From the NCBI GenBank assembly GCA_037178975.1, contig JASJZH010000001.1, forward strand, positions 5,812,501 to 5,876,500: a stretch of 64,000 nt of DNA, read 5' to 3'. The notes beneath the pieces were generated by a model. That model worked only from the letters and a program-made list of their open reading frames with translations, was not told the origin of the DNA and ran no database searches. Both the position numbers and the translations under genes were made by a program. Positions 34,001 to 47,500 of the stretch are shown here, piece after piece (within the stretch, counting starts at the first letter, position 1; every line of letters starts with the position of its first letter). This DNA is from Oscheius tipulae. Lineage: Eukaryota; Nematoda; Chromadorea; Rhabditida; Rhabditidae.

Positions 34001-34860
34001 AGCTTATCGCAAATACAACTATTTCAGTTCAGTACTATTGTCCTAGAAACGCGGAAAGAAAAGAACTTACCCGTCTTCGTTGCTCTCCAATTTCCAACTT
34101 GAAGCCGCCAGGACAGTCTGAGATCTAAAACCATAATTACTACTCTTAAAAAAAACCACTCACTCTGCCCATGCTCCTGATCATCTTGTAGGGATACGAT
34201 TTTACCACGATGCCGTTGTTATTCTCCAGCTGTTCTAGGGCGGCGGCGCTGGCTCTCAGGATGACAGGAATCTTCTGTCCGCTCCAGCTGTGCTTATAGG
34301 CGTTGACGGCCTAAATCAACTTGTTTTTGAACAAGAGAGGAGGAAGCTCACAAAAGGCTGGAAGTTCTTCTCGGCAAACTTCGAGTTAAAGCGAAGACAG
34401 TCGGTCAGGATGTCTGTCGTGAAATCGGACGAGAATCGCATCGTGTCCTGGAATTCAGTGTTTGTTGGAAACAAAAGAAGTCTTTATATGGCAATGTAAT
34501 GATGTGTAAAAAAAATAAGAGTAACCAACCCTCTTGCCTTGTTTCCTGTAGCTGATCTCGAACATTCCTCCCTCACAACCAGCCGTGTTTTTGACTGACG
34601 GTTTGATGGCGCAGAAGTCGCCATATTGCCACTAAAAGTATAAAAATGCCTTTCAAAAAAAGCTAACTGACCTGATTCGTAATCTCTAGTGTCTGTGGAT
34701 TGTACGTGGAGATGGCCAAGGTCCCAATGGAGAATATTCGCTTATATCTGAAACCGAGGAACGATTCTGATCAAAAAAGAGGTACTTACTTCCCCTTCCA
34801 TGAATGTTTCACCACCAGGTAGCAGTGAAGATCGCGGTTATCCGCCAGAAAATTCGCCAT
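25051..34860 (-). CDS. DNAJC13: RME-8 / DNAJC13 endosomal DnaJ co-chaperone
   Basis: Very large peripheral protein of early endosomes that recruits Hsc70 and regulates WASH/SNX1-dependent sorting. Starting at 34860, the N-terminus ([10 protein letters not shown]) is the PH-like start of the family. Similarity continues along the whole length in the order seen in animal RME-8: a DSLLASLLDG-type block (about 32920), a block around [14 protein letters not shown] (about 32010), the GYF-like repeat [17 protein letters not shown] (about 30260), [20 protein letters not shown] (about 29700), the J domain with catalytic HPD ([10 protein letters not shown], about 29030), and Armadillo-like C-terminal repeats ending in a PPPPPV tail. 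Some 25 or more introns are mostly short. Intron 33434-34071 is long and contains an inverted repeat. It is divergent from DYNC2H1 and convergent with SUV39. Confidence 0.96.
29948..29985 (-). repeat. Isolated B-box-like fragment in an RME-8 intron
   Basis: The 98-nt intron holds CCGGGTTCGAACCTGG, the T-arm block of a tRNA, without a convincing A box. It is probably a remnant of the tRNA-like family. Confidence 0.45.
33798..33863. repeat. Inverted repeat in the long RME-8 intron
   Basis: TAATCTGGGATAACACTTGA (about 33800) is nearly reverse-complementary to TCAAGTATTAACCCAGATTA (about 33842), with a short GTGTGTGGCC-containing loop. It is a compact hairpin of about 25-bp arms. Confidence 0.85.
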
Positions 34861-35520
34861 CGAGGCAAAAAGGCAGCGGAGACGTTCCTGTATGAGTCAC
34901 ACCCAGACTATCCAGCTATTATCGATGGGTTTCCTGTAAGAATCATTCTTTATCACGTCTGAAGAGGAAAAGTGTCGAAGAATAGACAAAAAGAGGAATG
35001 AACGGATAAACAGTACGAGATTATGTTTCAGGAACCGGGTTAGTAGCCGGTTTTGTTTGTGGGTAAGTCTGCTACACTGCAAATGAGAATTTGGTTGAAA
35101 AACAAATTGAGAAATCACCTCCCAAGGAAGAAGATATTTCATTTTTGGCAAGAAAAAAGGCGTGAGTAAGATGGGCTGAGACAAAAACGAAAACCGGATT
35201 CTGTGAAAATGGTAAAAATGTGGACGTCCATCTTTGCAACATAAAAATATCGAAGTGCGTTCTCCTAGCTCATGAGCGGAAATTCTACTTGTTCCCAAAA
35301 TTTGGAGGCCTAGGAAGGATGAAATCAACAGACTTATCCAATATTCTCGATCTGATTGTTCTTTTTTATTTGCTGGTGTTATTGGACTCTATGGCAACCG
35401 TTGCGATGGCTACATGCACCTGCTTGTTGCCTTTGACCTCTGTTCCACGTTCATTTTGCCAACTGGAGCTCGATTTACAGACTCCCGTTCCTCTAAACAG
35501 TATCCAATTTCATCGTTTAG
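34861..35520. promoter_or_regulatory. Divergent intergenic region, RME-8 and DYNC2H1
   Basis: This is 660 nt between two start codons on opposite strands, so it contains both promoters. The DYNC2H1 side ends in a CATCGTTTAG acceptor 5 nt before the ATG. No TATA box or conserved operator is evident. I searched by eye for an X-box-like inverted repeat, expected for cilia genes, and did not find a convincing one. Confidence 0.4.
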
Positions 35521-35525
35521 GTCGG

Positions 35526-38500
35526 ATGGAGGGGGACCCACGCAGGACGTACCTTCTCCGCCTCGCCTCGGCCGTATTTGGGTTGAAGATTGAGGAGGAA
35601 AAGTTGAAACAGACTGGGCCAATAGACAAATTCTGTGATACGAACACGTCGATTTTAGTGATTTTGCGAAATGAGGTGGGATTGGACTATACCTGATGTG
35701 AGAACAGAGTTTTTAGAAAGGTATCCAGCTCGTGAATCAGGTAAACAACGACAATGCTGCCGCTTCACGGGTTGTCTTTTACAAAACACAGGCGACACCG
35801 CTTACGACCGAAAATGTGAAGACGATAGTAAATGTGGTCACAATGACGGGTCCTCCTGAGGAGGCCTTTTTGAAATCGGTTCAAAATGTAGAAAAATGGA
35901 GTCGGCGAGAAAAAATCGTAAGAGTTTCAGGTATTTAGCAGTAATATATCAACAAACAACAACAAAAACAGACAACTGGCTTCGGTTGTCAATGAACTGG
36001 AAGAAAATCTGTTGGCGACCATACACAGCGGACAACAGAATGCAATCCGTGAGTCTTTGATTGGATGGTTCTGGGCCCAACCCGGTCCAAAGTCTGAAAA
36101 CAAGATTCAAACAACAATTTTCCCGCGCCGCCAATTCGGGTTCACGGCGTGTTACGAGCGTCGCCACTTTTTCAAACCGGGCGCAAACGCCGCTCGTTTT
36201 CTTAAGTACAGTATCCTACAAAAATCCTGGTTCAAATCGGTTTTGGCGCAGAATACCATACCTAGATTAATCTAAAAAGCGCGCGCTTGCGCGGATTTCC
36301 CACTCTTCGAGCTCCAGTTTCTTACTTTTTTTCTTTATTTTTGAAGAATTCTGTGCAGAAATCAGATCATTAGAAAAACCTAGAGCGAATAATAAGTTTA
36401 AAAACCGGTCGCTCGTTAGTTTCAGTTGACACTCCCATCACGCCTTATAAAAGGCGAAGGCGTCAGTTTGTGGACGGAGATAGCTTCCAAATTTATCACG
36501 CCTCCTGTCAGACAGAACTATTCACATCTAGCCTAAAATTGTGAAAAAGGAAAAAGAATAATAGGTGGAAAGTATGTGGCTGACGAAATAAAAGAGATCT
36601 AATTTTGAATTCCCGCCCTCGAAATAGGAAATTGGCGCGAGAAAAAGTGGCGACGCTTTTTGCATGGGCGTAACACGCCGTGGGTTCATTCGGGCCAGAT
36701 ATGAGGAGGAAGTTCGGTTGCGGAGTTAATTTGCTGAGGGTATATAAAGGAAAATGAAGGGGAAAAAATAACTAGTTTGAATTCATGGAAGTTTGCGCTC
36801 AAAATTAGAGTGCCATTCTAGTGGGAAAAGCTATTTTTAGATGTGACTTCTCTAGAAGACGAGATTCGTCTGTGGAAAGACCGTCATGACTCAAAATCTA
36901 CAGCTTACGCTGAAGCCTTGCAGCCGCTGGAGGAATTCATCAATACGAGCGGAGTGAGTCGTACAAGGCGGCTGAGTCACAGCCGTAATGTTCTTCCAGG
37001 ATCGTCCAATTCACGAGTTGTCGAATCTGGTAGAATCCTTCGAAGACGTGACCGACGAACTCTGGGATACCAAGTATGGAGAGGCCAGGATGAGACAGCT
37101 TCTTCAGACTATGGGTAAGCCCTTGGGATTCCGAGTCTTCACCTTGAATAGCTCCAAACTTACAAAATTCTTCCAGCCAACTATCTCTGTGACCAGATAA
37201 CGTCTCGCATCGATCCTGACACTCTCTGGAAGTCGAAAGAGGTCTCGGAGCAGCTCAAAACCGCCATTTCTCTGTGTGAACAGTGGGAACAGTCCTGTCA
37301 GATGATGACCGGACAGATATGGAAGAGACATATTGACGAGCAATGGAAGGGTCCAGTCGTGGAGATGAAGTTCTTAACGGGATTCCGCAAGAAATTAGAA
37401 GATGTTCACTCTCTGACTGTACTCAGTGGGCAGCTGGGAAAGCTCTTGGGAGATGAGGAGGCAGGAAAAGAGGCTGCGACTATAATTGAGACGGCGATGC
37501 GAGGAACGGAGCCGCTGGTCTACAGTCCGTTTACTGAGGCATCTTGGAAGAGTCGATTGGCCGCTACAGAGAGGGCTTTGGATTCTTTGACAGAACGAGC
37601 CATTCCTCTGTTGAGAACGCGATTGCAAGTGAATAAACTCGAGTCGAATCAGGTAGGAGTAGGGTGTGATATCATGTGGGACAGTTTTAGATGACATCCG
37701 AGCTGACAAGATTCCAGAACTTTCTATGTAGAGAAAAGATTAAGGAACGACTTCAGAGTGAAAGGTAAAGAACAATTTTCACCTGTTCAGCTGTTTTGCA
37801 GGCAAATGCTACTTGGTCGGATATCAACGCTAATCACTTCAAAAGAACAGAGCTGTTTCGAGAAGATCAACGGAGGAGTACCAACGGGTGCCTTTCTGAC
37901 CGAAGTTGCCGCCAAGATAGTCTGGCTGCGTCAACAGACTGCCCAGCTGGACAGTCTGAAATCAGTCTGTTCCAGCCTGTTGGATGATCTACAGGGCTAC
38001 AAGGAACTATCGAACAGAATGGAAAATTTCGAAGAGCGGCTGAAAGCCACGGAACAGGAACAGTTTGACCAGTGGTGTCGGGAGACCGTCCTGGCCATTG
38101 ACGATCCCCACGACTCTCTGACTCTGGAGACCAGAGGACAGATAATGGTTCTTGATCAGAAGAAGGGACTACTGACCGTCAACTACAGTGACAAACTCTT
38201 GCGATTGTTGAAAGAGGTCAGACAGTTGGCTTCACTCGGATTGTCTATCCCGTCGAAAATAGTCTCCTGTGCAAATCAGGGCGAAAAGTTTTATCGTTAT
38301 GGAGTCACACTGAAGCAGATTGCTCACTTTTATAACACCATCGACACGCAGATGCTGCCCTGTCAACAGGCCTTGATGCTCGAGGAGGCCATGACTTTTG
38401 AGAAGCTGATCATGGCGAAGAAGGGAGAGACGAGCAAAGTGACTTGGGAGGATCCGAAGGAGCTCGAGAGTTTTATTCAAAAACTGCAATCGGCGGGAGA

Positions 38501-41500
38501 TAAGCTCGCAGAGCACAATAGGTAAGTGAACCACAATTACACAGCCACATAAGTTGTGGTTAGGCAGTGTTGAAATGGCCGATTATTTTCAGAAGACTCC
38601 GAAATAAGCATCAGGAAATTATCCAGATGGTGGTCAAACTCTGCGGGATAGACATTCTGAAAGAGGTGGGTCATTGGAAGGAGATCCTGACCGCGATGAG
38701 ATCAAAAATGACCGAAGAGGAACTTGTTCACAGTGCCTCGAAGACCAATATTCGACCCTGGCTAATTCACTGGGATAGACAGCTCTACAAGGCACTTCAG
38801 CTACAGTTCAAATGGGGTCTGGAGAGTCTTCACACACAAATATCTCCGATTCATGTTCAGCTTGTGTTCATGTGAGTTGTGTTCAATTTTGGGAGAGCCA
38901 CAGTTAGGCAGCCAGATCGGTTGTAGCACTCAATAGACTAGCGGTAGTCAGAAGAATGCGGTTTCAGGAATCGTGAGCTCCAGTTGAAGCCGAATTTGGA
39001 GGAGATCCGCGCCAAGTACTACCGCGAAATGCGAAAATTCCTCGGGATTCCTGAAAAGTTTAAAGGAGTTCAGGATGGGGAGCAGGCTTCCAGAATCTTC
39101 TCAGCCATTCTGACAAGGAATTCTTCCCGTCTCCCCTCCATATTCACCCGGGCAGAAGAAGTAATCAAGAAGGTCTCCGAGGTGGACAGACAGTTTGCTG
39201 ACTGGCTCGTAATTGGACAACTGGACCTCGAAGAGCTGATTCTGGAAAAATTCAAGACTGCCTCGGACTGGGAGGATGCCTTAAAGACGGTCAAGTCGAA
39301 AGGTCGGGAAACTTCTTCGCTTCCTTCAGAAGTCCGAATTGACTGCGTTCTTGTGAACACAGCTTCGGCCAAAGGAGCTGTCGAAGAGCTGATAGGGAGA
39401 CTGTTCCAAATCCTCTCGGAGACTCTGGAGACGGACATCAAGGCTGAACTTCACGCGATCAACAACTCGTTTTTGTCGGAAGCCATAGCGGAGTTGTCCA
39501 GCAGGCCACAGTCCATTGACGAAGTCGCCAAGGCCAACCAAAAACATTCCGAGTTCGGCAGACGGAGCAAGGAAATCGAGAAGACTTTTATCGAGCTCGA
39601 GGAAAAGCATACTTTGCTCAGATCGGTAGCCGGGAAACAGGTCGAGGCTATGAACACGACCTCGGCAGAATGGAGCAAGTTCACCCAGATGCTGGAAAAT
39701 CACCAGGAGATGATCAAGGAACAGGTCATTGGTATTGGAAGCTGCTAATGAATCATATTCAGGTAGAAGTACTGCGAGGAAATGTGAACCAGCGACTGAA
39801 AGCGTTGTTGGACGAAGGAGAAAAGTTCAGAGCCAGATGGGACCAGTTCAAGCCGAAAAGTGATGTCTTACAAGGGGAAAGGCTAGTATACAGTATAGTT
39901 TGGGGGCGGACCCGAGACAGAGTTATAACAGATGATGGACATATCTTAACTTTCAGAGACGACATGCTCAAGGCAGTAGATTTCATCAAGGAAAAACGCA
40001 AAGAGTTGTCCGAGTTGTTGGAAAAGAAGGATCGCCTCCTACTGGAATGCGAGCAGTTCGGTGTCGGAACACCTGAATTCGTCGAGATGGACAAACTGGA
40101 CGAGGAGGTCAAAGAGTACGAGGCCAATTGGACCATCTACGAGCAGTTTGCCTCGGAACTGAACGAGCTCGGCCAACAAGAATGGATCGTCTTCCGGAGC
40201 AAGACCTACCTCTTTGACGAGCTTCTATCCACTTGGACTAATCGTCTGAAGTCGGGTCAACAGACTCCAATGAGTCTGAGACTGCTGAAGGATGTTGACA
40301 CCCTCAGGGAAATGGCTCCTTGTCTCAAGTTCTGCCGTGGCGAGCTGCTCAGTCCGGAGCACTGGCTCCAAATGTTCCGTCTCCTCAAGCTCCCAAGGGG
40401 AACCACACTTGAGAAGCTTACCTTCGGGGACCTACTGTCAGTGTCACAGACGGTGATAGCCAATGCGGATGACATCAAGGCACTCAACGCCAGGGCACAA
40501 GGTGAAGTAGCGATACGCGAGGCGCTGGTCGAACTGGAAATGTGGGCTGCTGCTACGGAATTCAGTCTAACGGAGTACCAGCACTCGAACGGGACAACGA
40601 TCAAGCTGATCAAGGAATGGAAAGAGACCATCAACTCGGTCAAGGACAGCAGTGCTTTACTGCAATCTCTTAAGAATTCTCCCTTCTACACTCTGTTCTC
40701 GGATAAGACATCCGTTTGGGAAACGAGGTAAGAATCCTTTGCTTTAGAGTAGTTCTGCTAATATGCGGAGGAACAGTAAGAGTCCAATACTGATAGCAGT
40801 CCATTGTCTTTTTGCAGACTAGGTGACCTAGAAGTCCATCTACATCAGATGAACGAGATCCAAAGGAAATGGGTTTACCTGGAACCCATCTTTGGTCGCG
40901 GTGCTCTTCCTTCCGAAGCTGGTAGATTTGCACGGGTCGACGCCGAGTTCAGGACTGTTCTTGCCGGTAACAGTTTTTAACCCCCAAAACTCTCCTTTAG
41001 ATGTGTCCCGAGACGCTCGAGTTGTCTCCCTATGTAGTCGTCCCTCGTTGGCTAGAAGTCTCGAGCAATGTACTGACCAACTGGCCCGATGTCAACGTGC
41101 CCTGAATCAGTTCCTCGAGGAGAAACGATCGGCTTTCCCGAGATTTTATTTCCTCGGTGATGACGACCTGCTGGAAATTCTGGGACAGTCGACGAATCCA
41201 AACGTCATTCAGAGTCATTTGAAAAAGCTCTTCCAGGTTTTTGGTCGACTTTTCCTAAAGAAATTTGCATAGGGAATCGAGAGGGTCGTGTTCGGTGGTA
41301 ACCAGGAGACAATAGTGGCTATGGTCTCGGCTGAAGGGGAGCAGGTGCCCCTTCTTCGACCGCTGAGAATCGTTCCACAAGTGGAGGTCAGTGCTTTTGG
41401 TGATCTCTCAAACTTCCATGCCCCATGTTAAACTATCGTCCTGTCACCGCAGTCGAGATTCTTCGTATCCTGCTACTGTCAAAATGTCATTGTAAAAGTT

Positions 41501-44500
41501 ACAGACATGGCTGCAGCAACTATCCGACGAGATGAGAGCAACCTTGAAAACTTTGACAGTCAATGCTGTCCGGGATCCGAACCTCGATCCAGCACGGTTT
41601 CCCTCCCAGGTAAAAAGAGATCAACGGGAGTATAATATACCCTCAATCAGATTCTTTGTCTGGCCGAAGAGATCCGCTTTAGTAGTGACGTGGAAGCTGC
41701 TCTCGCTGGAGGTGGTGGAAGCAAGCTGAACAGTCTGCTGACCAGTCAAATGGATCAGCTGAAATCCTTCACCGAGAGTCAGGTCGAAGACAATGTTCTC
41801 TCCCTGAAACTGAAGGCTCTAGTCTTGGATGTTATTCACAGGATCGATGTTATTGAACAGCTCATAGCAGAAAAGGCAGCCTTATCCAACTGCTGGACAT
41901 GGCAGCGCCAGCTACGATTCTATCTGGAGAACGACAAGGTGGTTGTCAAGCAGGTCAACAGTCAATTCGAGTACACCTACGAGTACCAGGTTCGTTTGTT
42001 CAAAGCTTTTCACCCAAATCTATTACAGGGGAATGCACCGAAGCTGGTCCACACTCCTCTCACAGACAAATGTTATCTCACCCTTACCCAGGCCATGTTT
42101 GTCGGACTGGGAGGCAACCCTTACGGTCCAGCCGGAACGGGAAAGACGGAATCCGTGAAGGCACTGGCTCAGTTGATGGGCAGACAAGTTCTGGTATTCA
42201 ACTGTGACGAAGGAATCGATGTGCATTCGATGAGTCGAATCTTCGTGGGACTGGTGCAATGTGGGGCGTGGGGCTGTTTCGACGAGTTCAATCGTTTGGA
42301 CACGGTAAGAAGATTGCTCCCTCGCCCTGACTTACTTTCATTTCTAGACCGTACTCTCCGCCGTCTCCATGCAAATCCAAGCCATCCAGGACGCCATCAA
42401 GACGAAGGCCTCGAAGCTCCAACTGGGTCATGTCTCGGTGGTTGTCAACCCTAACGCAGCCGTCTTCATAACGCTGAATCCGGCTGGGAGAGGCTACGGA
42501 GGACGGCAACGTCTCCCAGACAATCTAAAGCAGCTTTTCCGACCAGTGGTCATGTCAGCCCCCGACAACCAACTCATCGCAGCTGCTCTTCTTCGTTCCG
42601 AGGGCTTCCAGGATGCTGATCCGTTGGCTAGAAAACTCGTCGCAATGTTCCGTCTAAGCAAAGAGATGCTCTCCTCGCAGCAGCATTATGATTGGGGACT
42701 TCGAGCTTTGAAAACTGTTTTGAGAGGCTGTGCCAAACTGCGGATAGCTGATCGAGACGAGAAAGATGTCGTGGTACAGGCTCTTCTCCTAAACACAATG
42801 TCCAAGCTGACCTCATCGGACTCGAAACGGTTCTCTGTTCTTGTGGACGACATTTTTGGTAAAGGAGATCGACACACAGCCACGGTAATCAATTTTGTAT
42901 CTGTCAGAAAGGACGCGCTGCTTCTTATGCATGGCTCAATCGCTAAGAGCGTCGTCTATGGTGCAATTGACCCGCTTTCCCCGAACGTAAAATCTCTTTT
43001 ATCTTTTTTATGAAACTGTCTGGAACAATTTGCTAGCCATATTTCGAATTCTGTGAGTCAAATTCAACGCCAACGCCGACCAATAATGCCCCCTTGTTCA
43101 AAGAAGAGCTTTCAGTTCGGAGAGCTGCTGGATCCACTGGCCGAAGGAGCAAAAGAGCTGAAGGTCGAGCTCACAGACACCCAGCTACACAAGATTTTCC
43201 AACTGCACGAGCAGCTGAGACAGCGAATGGGATGTGTACTGTTGGGACCGGCAGGCTCAGGAAAGACGACGACTTGGAGACTGCTACAGAAGGCTATTGG
43301 AAGCAATTTGAGAGTGGTCACATTCAATCCCAAGGCCATTCCCCGACACAAACTGCTGGGAAACATGGACGTGGACACGAGAGAATGGGCCGATGGAGTA
43401 CTGACTATGGCTGCTCGAGAAGTCATCAAGGACACTTCTGTGCACACCTGGATCGTCTGTGATGGTGATATTGACCCGGAATGGGTCGAGGCTCTGAACT
43501 CGGTCCTCGACGATAACAGGCTGATGACAATGCCTTCGGGTGAACGAATCCAGTTCGGGACTAATGTGAACTTTGTCTTCGAGACGGACTCCCTGCAATA
43601 CGCTTCTCCTGCTACGGTATCTAGAATGGGAATGATCTTCATTAGGTAAGAGACGTAAAACATTCTAACAGTATGCAATATTGCGTTGTGCGTGGTTATA
43701 TTTTGATTACTACGCGCTAACGCGTGTGAGTTTCAAAGACTTTTTTCTCCATGAAAATGACATTTTCATGATTTTTGTTTTACAAAGTTGTAACGCTTGA
43801 TCCGCTCTACAACTTTGCAAACATTTAAAAATTAAAAAATTCTGTCGAAACAAAAATCGCTGCAATTCCAATCGATGCAAGTCAGATTACGGTATCTTCC
43901 CCACAGGAACCACAGTTGATGGGAAAAAGAAAAAAACTTTAGTGGTGACTCGCTCTCATCCTGGCAACTCGTCGAACAGTGGCTAAGAGGACTGTCCGAA
44001 GACGAAGGCAACGAGTTGAAGGAACTCCTACAGAAGCATCTCGAAAGATGTTTCAACTGGGTCGAGAAGAACGGTTTCTCACTGGCTGGGATGACCCGGG
44101 CGGCAGGTATCAAGACGGCTCTGAGTCATTTGTTGGGCAGTAGCGGTGAAGTCGAATTCTTGGTCAACCTCTACAGAGGACTCGTGGCTCTGGTACCGAA
44201 CAATTTCAAAAAGGATCTCGCTGCTACAGTTTTTCAAGGTTACTTCCTTTTCTGAGTTTCGTAACGAACCACAAAGGGTCTCGCTTAATTTCGGTTGTAA
44301 CTTACTGTTTGGCAATATAACTTTCCGTTGCAGGACATCCCATTCCCGATTCCGAACGTCCAGAAATCACCTACTTCGACCAACGAACAGGTTCTTTGGC
44401 TGCCTTCTACGACGATCTGGCGTCATCTGTCAGTCTCGAATCTCTGTCTGGAGACAGTCGTCCTTTTGTGCGAACCGCATCGGCACAGACAGCCATCCAT

Positions 44501-47500
44501 ACTGTCTCTTCTTGGCTCCGTCCTCAGAACAGACTTCCTTTTGTCGTGGTGGGACCAGATGGCTGTGGCAAGGAGGAACTGCTGAAGCACTGCTTTGAGC
44601 AGGATGCTGATAGTCAACTGACCGTTGTTCACTGTACTGCTCAAAGTGTAGCCAGTGCTGTTCTACAGGCCTTGCAGCTGTATTGTGTTCAGGTATTGTA
44701 TCTCAAAATCTTTCTGCAATTTTAATAACCTCGATTCAGGTCAGCGGCGGAGGTGGTCGAGTGCTTCGACCGAAAGAGAAACCGAACCTGATCCTCTACC
44801 TGAAGAACATCAACCTGCCAGCACCTGACAAGTACGGAACCAGTCAACTGTTGGCCTTTGTCCAGCAACTCCTCGTCTACGGTGGTTTTCACGACGACAA
44901 TCTGGAGTGGATTGGGGTGGAAAAGGTCCAGCTCGTTGCCTCAATGGCTCCTTCATCTGCTCCTCTCCCGCCTCGTCTTCTCCGACTTTTGTCCGTCTGC
45001 TCGATCGAGTATCCGTCTCCAAACGAAATGAGTGCCATCTACACAGCTTACCTTAGTCCGATCCTTGAGGTTAGATCTCATTTTTTCAACTTTGAGGGAG
45101 TTTTAGGCCCAAATGGGAGCCGGTTCCCGAGCTGAAGCAATGTCTAGCTCGATGGTACAGCTATTCGAGCGAGTCCGTGCAGCTTTCCGGCCCTCTCAAC
45201 GCCGGCATTATGTCTTTACTCCTAGGGATTTGACACGATGGACTCTGGCACTTCTTCGAATGCCTCTAACTGGTTGGTCGTTTGAAGTTTCCATGTCCAT
45301 CTAGTGTTTGTCATCCTATATAAGCCATGTCAAACAGCATGCGTACTGACCGCCGGGGTCTACTTGACTTGAATACTGTCGTCATGACAGATATTGTGAT
45401 AAAGTTCTATCAATTCTGCATTCAGATTCCGATGCTCTGATACGAGCCGTAGCCTACGAGGCTGACAGAGTCTTCCGCGACCGGCTAGCCTCTCCTCAGG
45501 ATCGCGCCAACTTCGATGACATGATTGCCGAAATATTCCCTCGACGTGGCGGCTCAGAAATACTGTTTGTCCCAGCCCAACTACCGATTCCTCCTCTCGG
45601 ATCAGGACTCACCGTGGCCTCAATCCCTAAGTCTGACTACGCCTCTATTCTTCAAAAAGCTGTGACGAGATTCGAGTTCGAGGTGGCCATCTTCCCGCAC
45701 GTACTGACAGATGAACTGGTTGAAGTCTGTGCTCGACTCGATGAGGCACTTACAGGTTCGTTTTACTTTGGTGTCATTGAAAGTCAGGGAACTCGTGACA
45801 AGACTCCGTTTGATATGTTTATCCTGAAAAGTGTCCGAGTTAGCGTAGAATGTCTCAAAGAGTATGGTATGCGAACAATTCAAATTGGTAGCTTTCCCGC
45901 CTAGTTGAGAATCTTAGGATCTCGCGAAGAACTACTTGAATTTCACCTTATAGAAAAAGATCGTTCAGGTTCCGGCGGTACAGCCGTTCTTGTCGGTCGA
46001 GCCGGTCTCGGGCGAAGACATGCTGTCCGGGTAGTCGCCAACGTGCATCAGATGCCCGTCTTCAGTCCGAAAGTCGTAGCCAACGCGGCACAGAAGAACT
46101 TCGACTCGGAAGTTAGAGCCGCAATGACGGCTGTCATCGCCGGAGAACACGTGGTTCTCCTTGTCGAACACTGGCAGATCCTCAAACATGCCTTTCTACA
46201 GACGGTCAACAGCATAGTTTCCAGTGGACTCGTGCCAGGGCTGTTCTCTCCACAGGTCGGTTAGGCAGATAGATAAGATTCGAAAATCAGCTTCGTATCG
46301 ACACTTTACTGGAAATTATAAGCTTACCGTAATCTCGAGAGTTTAGGAATTGGACGGTTTTCTGGCCCAGGTGAGGGATCAAGCCAGTCAAACAGGCTTT
46401 CAAGGCGATCTACGAATGTTCCTTGCCTCTAGTAAGTCAAGAAACCGGTTAACATGTGAAAAAATGAAGGGATCCGAGCACAGTTACACGTCGTCGTCTT
46501 GCTTGATATCGACGCCGAGGATTTTGACATTCTGACAGCGGCTAATCCAGCCCTCTTCAAGCAGTGCAACGTCTTTTGGAGAGAGCAGTGGACGGTTGAC
46601 AGTCTCCGACAGATGCCCTCAATGCTGCTGAAGAAGAAGGATATCGATGTGAATGAGGACACTGCTTCCGGATTCAGGTATAACCACAACTAAGCTGTCT
46701 AGCTGCGGTAGATGTGGCTGCGAATAGGAAGAGACTGAATATTATCGTTTTTCGGAACCAAGCACATTTTTACGTTAACGAATACTCTGCAAGTTTGTAG
46801 ATGCGATCAGCCCCTTTATCTTTACCGAGTATCGCTTGTCCAGAACATGAGCATACGCAGTCCAAGAACGGAAATTTCAGTGAGATCTTCTCCCTCCTGC
46901 CTCCCCAACTGACCTCTCCACAGAGTTTCATCTCCTTCATAGAGAACTTTGAGCTGCTCATGAACGACAAAAAGACGGCTGTAGCTAGCAGGCTGAACCG
47001 TCTAAAAGCCGGTGTCTCGAAGCTGACCGAGGCGCGGGAACAAGTAGCCAAAATGCAGGCTGCAGCTGGAAAGAAGAGTCGACTGCTGGCAGAGAAGCAG
47101 TCCGAGGCTGATGCGGCTTTAGGTGCCATTACGGACAGCATGACGGCATAAAAGGTGTTTTTTCATGCGATTGTAAAGTTTTCAGGGAGCTGAGGACCAG
47201 CGAACCTCGATGGAACAACTTCGGGCAGCGACTGAAAAAGAGAATGAGAAGATAGAAGCCCAGAAAGTTGTCATTGAGGAGCAATTGAAGGAGGTCGAAC
47301 CCCTCATTCAGGTATTATTACTGACACCATGACTCATTGTGAAATCCAGGAAGCCAGAAGTGCAGTGGGAAGCATAAAATCGGAATCTTTGAGCGAGATT
47401 CGCTCCCTACGAGCTCCACCCGAGGCCATTCGTGACATTCTTCAGGCCGTTCTTCTCTTCATGGGAATCCTTGATACCTCTTGGGAGGCGATGAGAAAAT

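Noticed and set aside
34861..35525. X-box (RFX) promoter motif for the cilia gene
   Set aside because: No convincing imperfect palindrome of the expected form seen by eye; a matrix scan would be needed before claiming one.
36050..36842. Extra coding exon in the long dynein intron (open frames of 70-90 codons)
   Set aside because: The flanking exons join in phase without it, human-like spacing is kept, and the open frames overlap the inverted-repeat element.
47146..47151. Premature stop making DYNC2H1 a pseudogene
   Set aside because: The rest of the gene is intact with consistent phases and all AAA motifs. A GC-AG intron removes the stop and restores conserved spacing.
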